Shown: positions 44,905 through 54,272 of the stretch, piece after piece | Layout: the number at the start of each line of letters is the position of its first letter | Position numbering within the stretch: the stretch's first letter is position 1 | Assembly: GCA_052116865.1 (NCBI GenBank) | Contig: JBQKKG010000012.1 | Span: 29,668 to 93,667 of the forward strand | Source of the DNA: CAUPWF01 sp963515125 | GTDB taxonomy: Bacteria > Bacillota > Clostridia > Lachnospirales > Lachnospiraceae | Length of the DNA: 64,000 nt | Direction of reading: 5' to 3' | The notes under the pieces: generated by a model | The model's database searches: none | What the model was told of the DNA's origin: nothing | The model's input: only the letters and a program-made list of their open reading frames with translations | Program-made: the position numbers and the translations under genes

Positions 44905-46044
44905 ATGAATAACTTTGTTAATAATGTTTCAGTTAATGTTCCACAGAACAATGTATCTGCTGGGAAAGAAGCAACACGAGTAGATGCAAAAAGTGAATTT
45001 TTAAAATTTTTAAATCAAAAGAAAAAGGAAACAAGTGAATCTACCGGTATAGAAGAAGATTCTAATGTTGAGTCTGTGGAAACGGTTACACCAAATATTC
45101 TGGCAAATATGATCTTGCCAGTACCAGAACAATCGGTAGAATTAATAGCTCCAGCACAGCTACTAATGTTTCAAGAACAAAAAGAATTAGTACCTGAGGT
45201 ACAGAACGTAACAACAGAATTTCATTCTGAACCAGAACAATTATATACCGATAATAGTAAGAACTTGGGAATGCCAGAGCGTGTGAATCTTTTATCCACA
45301 GAGTCTACAGAAGTAAGTAAAGATTTTGGAATTGTCGATGATCCAGAAGTAGAAGAATCTATAAAGCAAGGCGCATTAGTTACCAAGGAAGATGTATCCC
45401 AGAATAAAAATTCTTTACTAGTAGAGCATGCTACACAGTCCCCAAATACGGTAGCACAAAAAGAAAAATTAGAAGTAGAACTGATCAGCAGCACGGAGCA
45501 AGATGGTAAAAAACTGATGGATCATATGTTGGGACATGTCACAGATCTAAAAAGTGACCATGTTTTGCCTAATGTACACGAAGTGAAAAGTCCAAGCTTA
45601 AATATGATTCCCGTTTCTGAAAATCAAGAAATACCCAATCAGGTAATGGATAAGCTTATGGAAAAACTTGCTACTCGTGTAAAGGAGTTTGAAATTCAAT
45701 TGGAACCAGCCCACTTAGGTAAAATAGGAATTAAAGTCATATATGAGCAAACAGGTGTAAGTATAGCCTTAGAATGTTCTAATTCTAGGACAATGCAGTT
45801 GTTGTCACAATGTGCAAAAGATATAGGCGGCATTATTGAGAACAATCTTGGTAGCCCAACTACTATTTTTGTAGAAAAGGGCGAAGCCAATTATCTGGAG
45901 CAAGAACATCAGAATCAAGGCCAAAATCAAGGACAACAACAGCAAGAAGAAAAGGGGCAACAACAGCCAGCACATACTAGGGAAGATAGTATGGACTTTA
46001 TACAACAGTTTAGACTGGGGTTGATTGAAGGCTTAGTGAAATAA
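44905..46044 (+). CDS. fliK: Flagellar hook-length control protein FliK
   Basis: 379 residues. The N-terminal two thirds are polar and low-complexity, as expected for the molecular ruler. The C-terminal domain reads KEFEIQLEPAHLGKIGIKVIYEQTGVSIALEC, the FliK signature (LxPxxLGxixv), which meets FlhB. A Gln-rich tract (about 332-352) lies near the end. AAAGGAGG precedes the ATG. A second FliK-like protein is at 33794. Confidence 0.93.
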   Translation: MNNFVNNVSVNVPQNNVSAGKEATRVDAKSEFLKFLNQKKKETSESTGIEEDSNVESVETVTPNILANMILPVPEQSVELIAPAQLLMFQEQKELVPEVQNVTTEFHSEPEQLYTDNSKNLGMPERVNLLSTESTEVSKDFGIVDDPEVEESIKQGALVTKEDVSQNKNSLLVEHATQSPNTVAQKEKLEVELISSTEQDGKKLMDHMLGHVTDLKSDHVLPNVHEVKSPSLNMIPVSENQEIPNQVMDKLMEKLATRVKEFEIQLEPAHLGKIGIKVIYEQTGVSIALECSNSRTMQLLSQCAKDIGGIIENNLGSPTTIFVEKGEANYLEQEHQNQGQNQGQQQQEEKGQQQPAHTREDSMDFIQQFRLGLIEGLVK

Positions 46045-46063
46045 CCAGAAAGGATAACAATAT

Positions 46064-46558
46064 ATGGAATTTAATTCAGTTAATTTTGGAACGTATTCCA
46101 ATACAGAAGCTGCTTCCGGCAAAACAGCAACAACAAAAACAACAAGTAAAAATTCTTTGGATATGAATGATTTCTTACAACTGTTAGCAGCGCAGTTAAG
46201 ATACCAAGATATGAATAATCCTATGGATAACGCTGAAATGATGAGTCAGCTAACACAAATGGCAACCGTTAATGCAATGAACTCCATGACGGAAATGTTA
46301 ACAAGTGTAGCGGAAGTATCTACGATTACATATGCAGCATCTATGATAGGAAAAGAATTAACAGTGGTGGAATCTGTAGACGCTTCTGGGGAAATGAAGA
46401 CGGTAACAGGATTGGCTACAGGAGCTGGTTTTTATAATGGCTTACCATGTGTCTTTATAGAAGGAAAGGCATATGCACTATCACAGATTATGGTGATGGG
46501 CTCAACGGGAAGCAAAGAAGACGGAGACACCTCTACTGATGGAAATACTTCCGTGTAA
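46064..46558 (+). CDS. flgD: Hook assembly scaffold FlgD
   Basis: 164 residues. MNDFLQLLAAQLRYQDMNNPMDNAEMMSQLTQMATVNAMNSM is the conserved FlgD N-terminal segment; a beta region (IGKELTVVES) follows. It is a short FlgD lacking the C-terminal Ig-like domains seen in some species. It caps hook growth. Confidence 0.95.
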   Translation: MEFNSVNFGTYSNTEAASGKTATTKTTSKNSLDMNDFLQLLAAQLRYQDMNNPMDNAEMMSQLTQMATVNAMNSMTEMLTSVAEVSTITYAASMIGKELTVVESVDASGEMKTVTGLATGAGFYNGLPCVFIEGKAYALSQIMVMGSTGSKEDGDTSTDGNTSV

Positions 46559-46570
46559 GGAGGAGCAGTC

Positions 46571-46942
46571 ATGATTCACAATATTAATCAAATAACAACT
46601 GCAAAGCAATTACAGTTACAACGAGAAGTTGAATTAAAAAATGGTAAGAGCTTTGAGGAGATATTAAAAAAACAACTTTGTAATAAGGAAGGGGTTCAAT
46701 TCTCTAAACATGCAACACAGCGCGTGGAACAACGTGGAATTGAAATGTCTGAGCATGTGCTAAATGGGTTAAATCAGGCCGTGGATAAGGCGAGAAGCAA
46801 AGGGGCAAAGGATGTCGTTGTAATCGGAGATAACGGCGCGTTTATTGTGAATGTTCCCAATAATATCGTGGTAACTACGGTAGATAAAAATGAAATGAAA
46901 GATAATATATTCGTAAATATTGACAGTGCCGTACTATTATAG
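46571..46942 (+). CDS. Flagellar operon protein (TIGR02530-type)
   Basis: 123 residues. KSFEEILKKQ..GVQFSKHATQRVEQRGIEMSEHVLNGLNQAVDKARSKGAKDVVVIGDNGAFIVNVPNNIVVTTV matches the conserved small protein found between flgD and flgE in Firmicutes. Its function is not settled. AAGGAGGAG precedes the ATG; a 53-80 base leader with a hairpin separates it from flgE. Confidence 0.88.
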   Translation: MIHNINQITTAKQLQLQREVELKNGKSFEEILKKQLCNKEGVQFSKHATQRVEQRGIEMSEHVLNGLNQAVDKARSKGAKDVVVIGDNGAFIVNVPNNIVVTTVDKNEMKDNIFVNIDSAVLL

Positions 46943-46964
46943 CTGGACCATATATGGAGGCTTA

Positions 46965-46989
46965 CTCAACTGTCTGACTGACTGTTGAG
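46965..46989 (+). other. Hairpin in the flgE leader
   Basis: CTCAAC (46965-46970) pairs with GTTGAG (46984-46989), extended by GTC/GAC around one mismatch, with loop TGACT. There is no T-run, so it is not a terminator. It may adjust mRNA stability or hook translation. Confidence 0.5.
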
Positions 46990-47022
46990 GTTACGGTGAA
47001 GATGAAAGGAAGTAAAAAGTAT

Positions 47023-47934
47023 ATGATCAAATCAATGTTTTCAGGTGTGTCAGGACTAAAAACACATCAACAAAAAATGGATGTTATTGGTAATAATATT
47101 GCAAATGTAAATACGTGGGGATTTAAAGCAGGTACATTCTCTTTTAAAGATGCTGTCTATCAAACAATTTCGGCATCTACAGCGGGAAATATAGGCAATG
47201 GGGGATCTGGTGGTTCAAATGCATCACAGGTAGGATATGGTACAGGTACTGGATCGATTAGTACATCATTTACTACGGGGGGGATGTCGCCAACGGATAG
47301 CCAATTGGACTGTATGATTGATGGAACTGGTTTCTTTATTGTTGGAGGATTTTCTAATACAGGAATCAATGTTGCGGGTGGAGATTTAAGTGGTTCGGGA
47401 TTAAATCTATCTAGAGTTGGTGTATTTAGTGTAGATAACAATGGCTATCTGGTTGATAATCTTGGGAACTATGTGTATGGTACTCAGTCAACTATAGCGG
47501 CAGATGGAACATCAACGCTTGCAACTACATTAACGCCAATTAAGGTACCAACAAATGTAAATACCGGAAAGCAATTCGAAATTCAAAACTATAAAATTAG
47601 TGAAGATGGCAAATTGGTAGGTGTTGATAAAGACTCTAATAAAACAATTGTAATTGGTCAGATTGCATTAGCGGCAGTACAGAACCCAAATGGTTTGGAA
47701 AAGACAAGTGGATATTACTACAATATTGGGGCTAATGCAGGAAGCGCTACATCGAACATAACAAATGGAGGGGCACTCGGAAGTATTAAAAGTGGTTTTT
47801 TAGAAATGGCGAATGTTGACCTTGCTAAGGAGTTCTCTGAAATGATTACTACTCAAAGGGGATTTCAGGCAAATTCTAAGATTATTACAGTGTCGGATGA
47901 AATGTTAGAACAATTAGTAAACATGAAGAGATAG
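47023..47934 (+). CDS. flgE: Flagellar hook protein FlgE
   Basis: 303 residues. N-terminal MIKSMFSGVSGLKTHQQKMDVIGNNIANVNTWGFKAG and C-terminal GFLEMANVDLAKEFSEMITTQRGFQANSKIITVSDEMLEQLVNMKR are the hook-protein ends. The insertion domain between is short, so the hook protein is small for the family. ATG at 47023 (AAAGGAAG 10 bases before) gives the expected N-terminus; in-frame upstream starts at 46996 and 47002 do not. Confidence 0.95.
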   Translation: MIKSMFSGVSGLKTHQQKMDVIGNNIANVNTWGFKAGTFSFKDAVYQTISASTAGNIGNGGSGGSNASQVGYGTGTGSISTSFTTGGMSPTDSQLDCMIDGTGFFIVGGFSNTGINVAGGDLSGSGLNLSRVGVFSVDNNGYLVDNLGNYVYGTQSTIAADGTSTLATTLTPIKVPTNVNTGKQFEIQNYKISEDGKLVGVDKDSNKTIVIGQIALAAVQNPNGLEKTSGYYYNIGANAGSATSNITNGGALGSIKSGFLEMANVDLAKEFSEMITTQRGFQANSKIITVSDEMLEQLVNMKR

Positions 47935-48022
47935 TATAGTAAGATAGGAAAAAGCAAAAAGAAATATATTGAAACCTGGAGACGGTACTATGTACCCTCT
48001 CCAGCAAAAGGGGAAGAAAAAT

Positions 48023-48223
48023 ATGATTCGACTCACAAAACTGAATGAACAGGAAATAATACTAAATTGCATGCAAATAGAATGTATTGAAATTATTCCA
48101 GAATCGAAAATTATTATGATGAATGGAAAGTTCTATATTGTAAAGGAATGTGTAGATGAGATTATACAAAAAACAATTGAGTATAATGCGAAAGTGAATA
48201 CATTAAGTAGAAAAATGATTTAA
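48023..48223 (+). CDS. flbD: FlbD-family flagellar protein
   Basis: 66 residues. MIRLTKLNEQEIILNCMQIECIEIIPESKIIMMNGKFYIVKECVDEII is the FlbD/SwrD pattern (IxLTxLNGxxxxLNxxxIExIExxPDTxIxLxxGKxxxV). SwrD raises flagellar power in Bacillus by acting on stators, and motA/motB follow here. ATG at 48023 with AAGGGGAAG upstream is favoured over the longer frame from 47969. Confidence 0.93.
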   Translation: MIRLTKLNEQEIILNCMQIECIEIIPESKIIMMNGKFYIVKECVDEIIQKTIEYNAKVNTLSRKMI

Positions 48224-48263
48224 AAAAACCGGAAAACCGGAAGCGTATTATGGAGGCCAGGAT

Positions 48264-49079
48264 ATGGATTTTACAAGTATTATAGGGTTGGTGTTAGGAT
48301 TAGTATTCATTGTTAACGGTATTGGATTACAGAAAATGGGGAATTTCATCGATCCGGGTAGTGTTCTAATTGTAGTGGGAGGTACTTTCGCAGCGGTTAT
48401 TGGAAGCTATCCATTTCGACTGTTAAAGCAGTTGCCAAAACATTTCAAAATTATACTTAGCGGAAAAAAATATAATCCGACGGCAGCAATAGATTCACTC
48501 GTAGATCTTGCTCAATTGGCCAGAAAAAATGGATTGTTGGTACTAGAAGAGAAGGCAAACGAATTAACAGATCCATTTTTTAAACAAAGTGTGTTATTAA
48601 TTGTTGATGCTATGGATACAGAAAAAGTGAGAGAGTTGTTAGAAACCCAGCTGGATATCATGTCTCAGCGACATGAAGAACAGGCGGGAATATATGAGAA
48701 AGCAGCATCGATGGCTCCGGCTTTTGGTATGATAGGTACCTTGGTTGGACTGATCAATATGCTAAAAGGACTAAATTTAGATGCAGGTGGTTCTAGTAAT
48801 ATTGGCAGCGACATGTCCGTAGCGTTGATTACAACATTCTATGGTTGTCTTCTTGCTAATGTTATATTCATGCCAATTGCAAAAAAGCTTCGTATTAGAA
48901 ATGATGAAGAAATATTATATAAACAGTTGATTATAGAAGGTGTGCTTTCTATTCAGTCAGGTGATAATCCGAAATTCCTAAAAGAAAAATTAGTCTCTTA
49001 CTTAGAGCAAAAGCAACAGAAAAAGATTCTGGAAGGAAAAACTGGAAAAGGTGGAAAAGGTAGTGAGTCTGTAGAATAG
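48264..49079 (+). CDS. motA: Flagellar stator protein MotA
   Basis: 271 residues with four membrane helices. The cytoplasmic loop contains the charged residues that contact FliG (about 85-100 and 130-150), and helix 3-4 carries APAFGMIGTLVGLINML and GSDMSVALITTFYGCLLANVIFMPIA with the conserved Pro. Proton or sodium use cannot be told from this alone. GGAGGCCAGG lies before the start. Confidence 0.97.
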   Translation: MDFTSIIGLVLGLVFIVNGIGLQKMGNFIDPGSVLIVVGGTFAAVIGSYPFRLLKQLPKHFKIILSGKKYNPTAAIDSLVDLAQLARKNGLLVLEEKANELTDPFFKQSVLLIVDAMDTEKVRELLETQLDIMSQRHEEQAGIYEKAASMAPAFGMIGTLVGLINMLKGLNLDAGGSSNIGSDMSVALITTFYGCLLANVIFMPIAKKLRIRNDEEILYKQLIIEGVLSIQSGDNPKFLKEKLVSYLEQKQQKKILEGKTGKGGKGSESVE

Positions 49080-49112
49080 AGACTTATTAAAAAATGGAAA
49101 CTAGGTGTATAT

Positions 49113-49886
49113 ATGAAAAAAAGACAAAAAGCACCAGAAGGTGGAAGTAATTGGATGGATACATATGGGGATATGGTAACACTGTTATTGTGTTTTTTTG
49201 TATTACTATATTCCATATCTTCTGTAGATCAACAAAAATGGGAATTACTTGTTAAAAGCTTTAATCCAAGTGCAGAAGAGGTATCACAAATCGTGACAGA
49301 TACAGCTGCAACGTTAGCAGGTGATCAAGATATAAGTGGAAGTATGGAAAAACCGGAAGGTGTAGAAGATGATTTTGATAAACTCTATTATACCTTGAAA
49401 GAAGCCGTAGAAACACAAGGATTACAAGCAGATGTTACGGTTCAAAAAGGAGATGGATTTACGTTTATATCCTTCAAGAATCAAGTGTTTTTTGATGGTG
49501 ATAGTTCTGTGTTAAAAGAGGAAGGAAAAGCAGTACTAGACGGCTTTGCATCTGCACTTGGACAAGCAGCTCATGTCATTCAGGAGATAGATGTTTTGGG
49601 ACATACTTCTCAAGCAGCACCAGGGCATCCAAATGATATTTATACGGACCGTATGCTTGCGGCACAACGTTCCACGGAAGTTGCTGTATATTTGCAGTTA
49701 AAAAGCTTGATAAGCCCAGATAAATTGGTTCAGACGAGCTATGGGCAATACCGTCCAGTCGACACATATGAGACATCGGAAGGCAGAGCAAGAAATAGAC
49801 GAGTAGAATTGATCATTACGAAAAGTGGAACAGTGCAAGAAAGTTTAGAAAAATACTACAATGAAATTAACAATGCGAATCAGTAA
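49113..49886 (+). CDS. motB: Flagellar stator protein MotB
   Basis: 257 residues. The ion-carrying Asp lies in GGSNWMDTYGDMVTLLLCFFVLLYS, the plug region follows, and a C-terminal OmpA-like peptidoglycan-binding domain has IDVLGHTSQAAP and DRMLAAQRSTEVAVYL with GRARNRRVELIIT. It anchors the stator to the wall. No fliL follows; fliM starts 26 bases downstream. Confidence 0.97.
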   Translation: MKKRQKAPEGGSNWMDTYGDMVTLLLCFFVLLYSISSVDQQKWELLVKSFNPSAEEVSQIVTDTAATLAGDQDISGSMEKPEGVEDDFDKLYYTLKEAVETQGLQADVTVQKGDGFTFISFKNQVFFDGDSSVLKEEGKAVLDGFASALGQAAHVIQEIDVLGHTSQAAPGHPNDIYTDRMLAAQRSTEVAVYLQLKSLISPDKLVQTSYGQYRPVDTYETSEGRARNRRVELIITKSGTVQESLEKYYNEINNANQ

Positions 49887-49912
49887 ATTAAGGTAAAGGC
49901 AGGATAAGTAAA

Positions 49913-50950
49913 ATGGCCGAGGTATTATCACAAAGTCAGATTGATGCTTTATTAAATTCCATGAACGATGGAAACACCGCGGAGGAAGAAGTAAAGCAAG
50001 AAAATGTAACAGAAAAAAAATATAAGAAATATGACTTTTATAGTCCCAAAAAGTTCACGAAGGATAGGTTGAGATTCCTAAAGAGTGTATACGATAACTA
50101 TGCAAGAATTGCCACCTCTCAGGTTAATAGTCTGTTCCGTGTATCCAGCGAAATAGAACTAATTAGTGTGGAGGAGTTGAGATATTATGAATTCAGCAAT
50201 GCACTCAGTGAAAGTGATATTTTGTCGTTGGTAGATGTATCGTTGCCAGATAACTCAAAGAACCCACCGATATTGGTACATGCAGCTACGCCTGTTATTA
50301 TTAATTTGATAGATCATATGCTTGGAAGTGTGGGAGATACCATTATCGTGGAAGATAGTTATGCATATACCGATATAGAAATAGCATTGTATGAAAGAAT
50401 TATGCAATATTTGATTGGAGCAATGAAGGATGTATGGGGGAATTATATTAAGTTAGGATTTAACTTTTCAAGGTTAGAAAAAAATCCAAGTATGTTTCAA
50501 GATATTGGTGTGGATGAGACGATTGTAATTATTATGTTAAATATTACACTCAAGGATGTTGCAGGAAAATTAAGCATTTGTATTCCAGGTAATCTATTAT
50601 TAAATATTTTTACTTTGATGGACAGAAGAAAGCACATATCCATGGATGAGGGATTTGATGATAAAGATAACCGCACTGATATTATAGATAATTTGAAAGA
50701 TTCTGCATTAGAAATGACCGCAGAACTGGGTACGGTGCAGTTAGATTTAGATGATATTTATAACTTGAATGTTGGAGATGTTATCAATCTTAATAAACCT
50801 CAAAATGCGCAGATACAATTAGCAGTAGGGGGTACACCGTGGTTTACTGGTTCTATGGGCGTTCATAATCGTAAGGTTGCAGTAAAGATAGAAGATAGGG
50901 TAAAAGAAGAACTAGAAAAAGAACTAGAAAAAGAAGTGTTGAAGATATAG
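49913..50950 (+). CDS. fliM: Flagellar motor switch protein FliM
   Basis: 345 residues. The CheY-binding peptide LSQSQIDALLNSM is at the N-terminus, a CheC-like middle domain follows, and the C-terminal SpoA/FliN-like domain (LNVGDVINLNKPQNAQIQLAVGGTPWFTGSMGVHNRKVAVKI) is complete. Confidence 0.97.
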   Translation: MAEVLSQSQIDALLNSMNDGNTAEEEVKQENVTEKKYKKYDFYSPKKFTKDRLRFLKSVYDNYARIATSQVNSLFRVSSEIELISVEELRYYEFSNALSESDILSLVDVSLPDNSKNPPILVHAATPVIINLIDHMLGSVGDTIIVEDSYAYTDIEIALYERIMQYLIGAMKDVWGNYIKLGFNFSRLEKNPSMFQDIGVDETIVIIMLNITLKDVAGKLSICIPGNLLLNIFTLMDRRKHISMDEGFDDKDNRTDIIDNLKDSALEMTAELGTVQLDLDDIYNLNVGDVINLNKPQNAQIQLAVGGTPWFTGSMGVHNRKVAVKIEDRVKEELEKELEKEVLKI

Positions 50951-51032
50951 TGATAAGAATCAGTGGAATTACAGGATGGCATTGCCGTCCATGTATATAA
51001 AAAACATAAGAAAGAAAGGTATGGGAAGAAAT

Positions 51033-51392
51033 ATGTCTAAAATATTATTAGTGGATGATGCAGCTTTTATGAGAATGATGGTAAAAGATACGCTAACAAA
51101 AAATGGTTATAACGATTTATACGAGGCGGCAGATGGTTTGCAGGCAGTTGAAATGTATGCAGAGGTGAATCCAGATTTAGTAATCATGGACATTACGATG
51201 CCGAATATGGATGGACTAGAGGCGTTAAAGGCAATTCGAGCAAAAGATCCAAATGCAGCTATTGTAATGTGTTCTGCAATGGGACAAGAGAGTATGGTAA
51301 TCGAGGCAATTAAATCAGGAGCCAAAGATTTTATTGTTAAACCATTTAAGCCAGATAGAATCTTAAAAACTGTAAGTAGCATTTTAGGTTAG
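51033..51392 (+). CDS. cheY: Chemotaxis response regulator CheY
   Basis: 119 residues: one receiver domain with the acidic pair (VDDAAFMRMM), phosphorylated Asp in PDLVIMDITMPNMDG, Ser/Thr in VMCSAMGQ and Lys in IVKPFKPDRI. ATG at 51033 (GGGAAGAA before it) is preferred over a TTG at 50976. Placement beside fliM and fliY is typical of Firmicutes. Confidence 0.97.
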   Translation: MSKILLVDDAAFMRMMVKDTLTKNGYNDLYEAADGLQAVEMYAEVNPDLVIMDITMPNMDGLEALKAIRAKDPNAAIVMCSAMGQESMVIEAIKSGAKDFIVKPFKPDRILKTVSSILG

Positions 51393-51403
51393 GGGGACAA
51401 GAT

Positions 51404-51847
51404 ATGTCTTTTCTTAGTTCAATGAACATAAGTGCATCAGGTATGACAGCACAAAGGTTGCGATTAGATGTTGCAGCTGAGAATATTGCAAATATGGAGA
51501 CAACAAGAACAGAGAACGGTGGACCGTATCAGCGTAAGGTAGTAGTTTTACAGTCATCAAATAACAATAGCTTTAAGGATACATTGCGAAATGCTGCAAA
51601 TGGCGTCCAATCCTCTTATGGAGGAGTAAAAGCGACACAGATATTAGATGATGATAGATCATTTCAGTCAGTCTATAATCCAGAACATCCAGATGCTGAT
51701 GAGAATGGCTATGTATCAATGCCGAATGTAGATTTAACCAAAGAAACCGTAGATAGTATGTCCGCAACAAGATCTTATGAAGCAAATATCACTGCATTCA
51801 ATGCTATCAAGTTGATGGCACAAAGAGCATTAGATATAGGCAAGTAA
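51404..51847 (+). CDS. flgC: Flagellar rod protein FlgC, displaced from flgB
   Basis: 147 residues. MSFLSSMNISASGMTAQRLRLDVAAENIANMETTRTENGGPYQRKVVV and C-terminal YVSMPNVDLTKETVDSMSATRSYEANITAFNAIKLMAQRALDIGK are diagnostic. In most bacteria it directly follows flgB; here it lies 12 kb downstream between cheY (11 bases) and fliY. RBS is GGGGGA. There is no sign of damage. Confidence 0.95.
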   Translation: MSFLSSMNISASGMTAQRLRLDVAAENIANMETTRTENGGPYQRKVVVLQSSNNNSFKDTLRNAANGVQSSYGGVKATQILDDDRSFQSVYNPEHPDADENGYVSMPNVDLTKETVDSMSATRSYEANITAFNAIKLMAQRALDIGK

Positions 51848-51894
51848 GAGGAGCAGGATAGATAAAAGTTCATATTAAGGAGAAAAATAAAATT

Positions 51895-53199
51895 ATGAAT
51901 TCTATAGGTTTTAGTGAGTTAGAAATAGATGCCATAGGTGAAATATTAAATATTAGTCTAGGAGCATCAGCGACTGCAGCGTCCACAATGCTAAATGCAA
52001 GAGTTGATATTACCACACCAGTAGTACGGGTAGTATCTTGGGATGAATTTGAATTTCAAAATTTAGAACCAGCGGTTGGAGTTGAGATTACATATGTTTC
52101 TGGATTAAGCGGAAAAAATGTTATGCTACTCAAGAGATTGGATATTAAAGTAATTGTTGAAATGCTGATGGGTATTGAAATCCCAGATGACGAATTTGAA
52201 TTAGATGAAATGAATGTCAGTGCTATTTGTGAAGTTATGAACCAAATGATGGGAGCATCTTCTACTGCATTGTCTGAATTTCTCAACAAGCCTGTCAATA
52301 TTTCTCCTCCTATTTCATTTGAGATTAAAGGAGAACAAGAATTTAGAGAGAAATATTTTAGTGGGAAAGATGATCCGATGGTAGTAGTTGGATTTTCATT
52401 AAAGATTACTGATCAGCTTCAAAGCGAATTTATTAATGTCATGCCTGCAGAACTTGCAAAAGAATTAGTAGCAGGATTTTTTCAAGATGATTCTTTGGAA
52501 GCATCTGTAGATGCTAGCCCATTAAAGGAAACAGTGGAAGAAGAGCCAGAGAGTGGTAGCCGGTTACTTACACAAGAAGAGATTGAAAAAATGCTTGCAG
52601 AGAGTACAACCCAAGCAGAGGCTCCGGCACCTGTCGTGGAGCCAGAGGTAGTTGCGCCAACGGCAGAAACAGTCGTACCGAACGCTTCAACAATAGCACC
52701 GGTATCGGAGGCTATACCGCCAATGCCTGAGATGTCTATGGCCGCACAGCCAGCCAATAGCACAGCCTCTGACAATGTGTTATTAAATCAAATTGCTATG
52801 CAGCAACAAATGATACAGCAGATGCAAAATATGATGGAACAAATGCAAAAAAATATGGGACATCAGTCACAAGATCCAAAAGAGATTAAAGTACATAACG
52901 TTCCACAGCCAAATCTAACTGATGAAGGTAAGTATGGACAAGAAGAAGATAAGAACATGGAGCTGATATTAGGGGTACCACTTGACATATCGGTGGAAAT
53001 TGGAAGAACTAAGAAAATGGTGAAGGACATTTTGGAATTCACAAAGGGTTCCTTAGTTGTTCTTGATAAGGTTGCAGGAGAACAGGTAGATTTGTTTGTT
53101 AACGGCCGATGCATTGCTAGAGGTGATGTTGTAGTCGTAGAAGATAATTTTGGTATTCGTATTACAGAAATTGTAAAAAAGAATATCATTGTAGAATAA
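51895..53199 (+). CDS. fliY: Flagellar switch phosphatase FliY (FliN-type)
   Basis: 434 residues. The N-terminal CheC/FliM-like half has two E..xN phosphatase motifs (DAIGEILNISLGAS and AICEVMNQMMGASS). A Pro/Ala/Gln-rich linker (about 200-330) follows, including a Met/Gln-rich stretch around 300-320. The C-terminal FliN domain is LDISVEIGRTKKMVKDILEFTKGSLVVLDKVAGEQVDLFVNGR. It dephosphorylates CheY-P at the switch. Confidence 0.95.
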   Translation: MNSIGFSELEIDAIGEILNISLGASATAASTMLNARVDITTPVVRVVSWDEFEFQNLEPAVGVEITYVSGLSGKNVMLLKRLDIKVIVEMLMGIEIPDDEFELDEMNVSAICEVMNQMMGASSTALSEFLNKPVNISPPISFEIKGEQEFREKYFSGKDDPMVVVGFSLKITDQLQSEFINVMPAELAKELVAGFFQDDSLEASVDASPLKETVEEEPESGSRLLTQEEIEKMLAESTTQAEAPAPVVEPEVVAPTAETVVPNASTIAPVSEAIPPMPEMSMAAQPANSTASDNVLLNQIAMQQQMIQQMQNMMEQMQKNMGHQSQDPKEIKVHNVPQPNLTDEGKYGQEEDKNMELILGVPLDISVEIGRTKKMVKDILEFTKGSLVVLDKVAGEQVDLFVNGRCIARGDVVVVEDNFGIRITEIVKKNIIVE

Positions 53200-53208
53200 G
53201 GTGTTATC

Positions 53209-53568
53209 ATGATGGAAGGAATAGGAACTGCCGTTTCAACATTATTAATTGTAATACTAGTTATATATTTAAGCTATGTAGGGAGTAAGATGATTGGAAA
53301 GGGATTCCGTGGAAAACGTAATACCAAATATATGAATATGGTGGATCAACTAGTTGTTGGACAAGATAAATCAATTGCAATTATAAAGGTTGGTCCTAAT
53401 TACTATATGGTAGGCATTACAAATAATGGAATCACATTACTTTCTAACTTAGAAGAGGAAGATTTAATTGAATTACCAATAGAGAACATGCAGATGCCAG
53501 AATCCGTAAAAAGTTTCAGAAATATAGTAGAGAAAGTAGAGAACTACAAGAATCAAAAGAAGCAATGA
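53209..53568 (+). CDS. fliO: Flagellar biosynthesis protein FliO
   Basis: 119 residues. One membrane helix (about 5-27) is followed by a small FliO domain: GKRNTKYMNMVDQLVVGQDKSIAIIKVGPNYYMVGITNNGITLLSNLEEEDLIEL. FliO aids assembly of FliP. It precedes fliP by 24 bases. Confidence 0.9.
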   Translation: MMEGIGTAVSTLLIVILVIYLSYVGSKMIGKGFRGKRNTKYMNMVDQLVVGQDKSIAIIKVGPNYYMVGITNNGITLLSNLEEEDLIELPIENMQMPESVKSFRNIVEKVENYKNQKKQ

Positions 53569-53592
53569 GTTCCGATAAAATGAGGTGTAATA

Positions 53593-54252
53593 ATGAATAC
53601 AAATTCGCTTGTAAATATAAATGGAGATAGCATGCCGTCACTTGAATTGTTGTTAATGCTAACAATACTTTCGCTATTACCATCTATAGTGATTATGATG
53701 ACTTCTTTTACAAGAACTATCATTATTCTTTCCTTCTTGCGTAATGCATTGGGAATCCAAAATACGCCACCTAATATGGTGCTGGCTGGAATTGCGTTAT
53801 TCCTGACATTATTTATTATGCAACCGGTGATTCAAGATATTAATACAAATGCCTATAAACCATACAAGGCGGGAGAAATGACACAAGAAGAGGTATTTAC
53901 CTATGCACAAGTGCCCTTAAAGACATTTATGTTAAAGAATACAGAAAAAAGTGCAGTCAATCTCTTTGTAAAGTTATCAGGAGAGGAAAAGCCAAAAGAA
54001 TTAGAAGAACTCCCGATGACGGTTGTAATTCCATCTTTTATGACGAGTGAGTTGAAGCGAGCGTTTATGGCAGGATTTTTGCTGTATTTACCATTTTTAA
54101 TCATTGATATTGTAGTATCTAGTACTTTGATGTCAATGGGAATGATGATGTTACCACCAGCTATGATTTCACTTCCATTTAAACTATTGTTATTTGTAAC
54201 TGTGGATGGCTGGGAGCTAATGTTTTCTACCATTGTAGGAAGCTTTAGGTGA
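53593..54252 (+). CDS. fliP: Flagellar export gate protein FliP
   Basis: 219 residues with four membrane helices. LLLMLTILSLLPSIVIMMTSFTRTIIILSFLRNALGIQNTPPNMVLAGIALFLTLFIMQPVI-type segment is intact, as is the C-terminal MGMMMLPPAMISLPFKLLLFVTVDGW. Compared with enteric FliP it lacks the cleaved N-terminal signal peptide. Confidence 0.97.
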   Translation: MNTNSLVNINGDSMPSLELLLMLTILSLLPSIVIMMTSFTRTIIILSFLRNALGIQNTPPNMVLAGIALFLTLFIMQPVIQDINTNAYKPYKAGEMTQEEVFTYAQVPLKTFMLKNTEKSAVNLFVKLSGEEKPKELEELPMTVVIPSFMTSELKRAFMAGFLLYLPFLIIDIVVSSTLMSMGMMMLPPAMISLPFKLLLFVTVDGWELMFSTIVGSFR

Positions 54253-54272
54253 CGAAGAGAAAGGATTATTGT

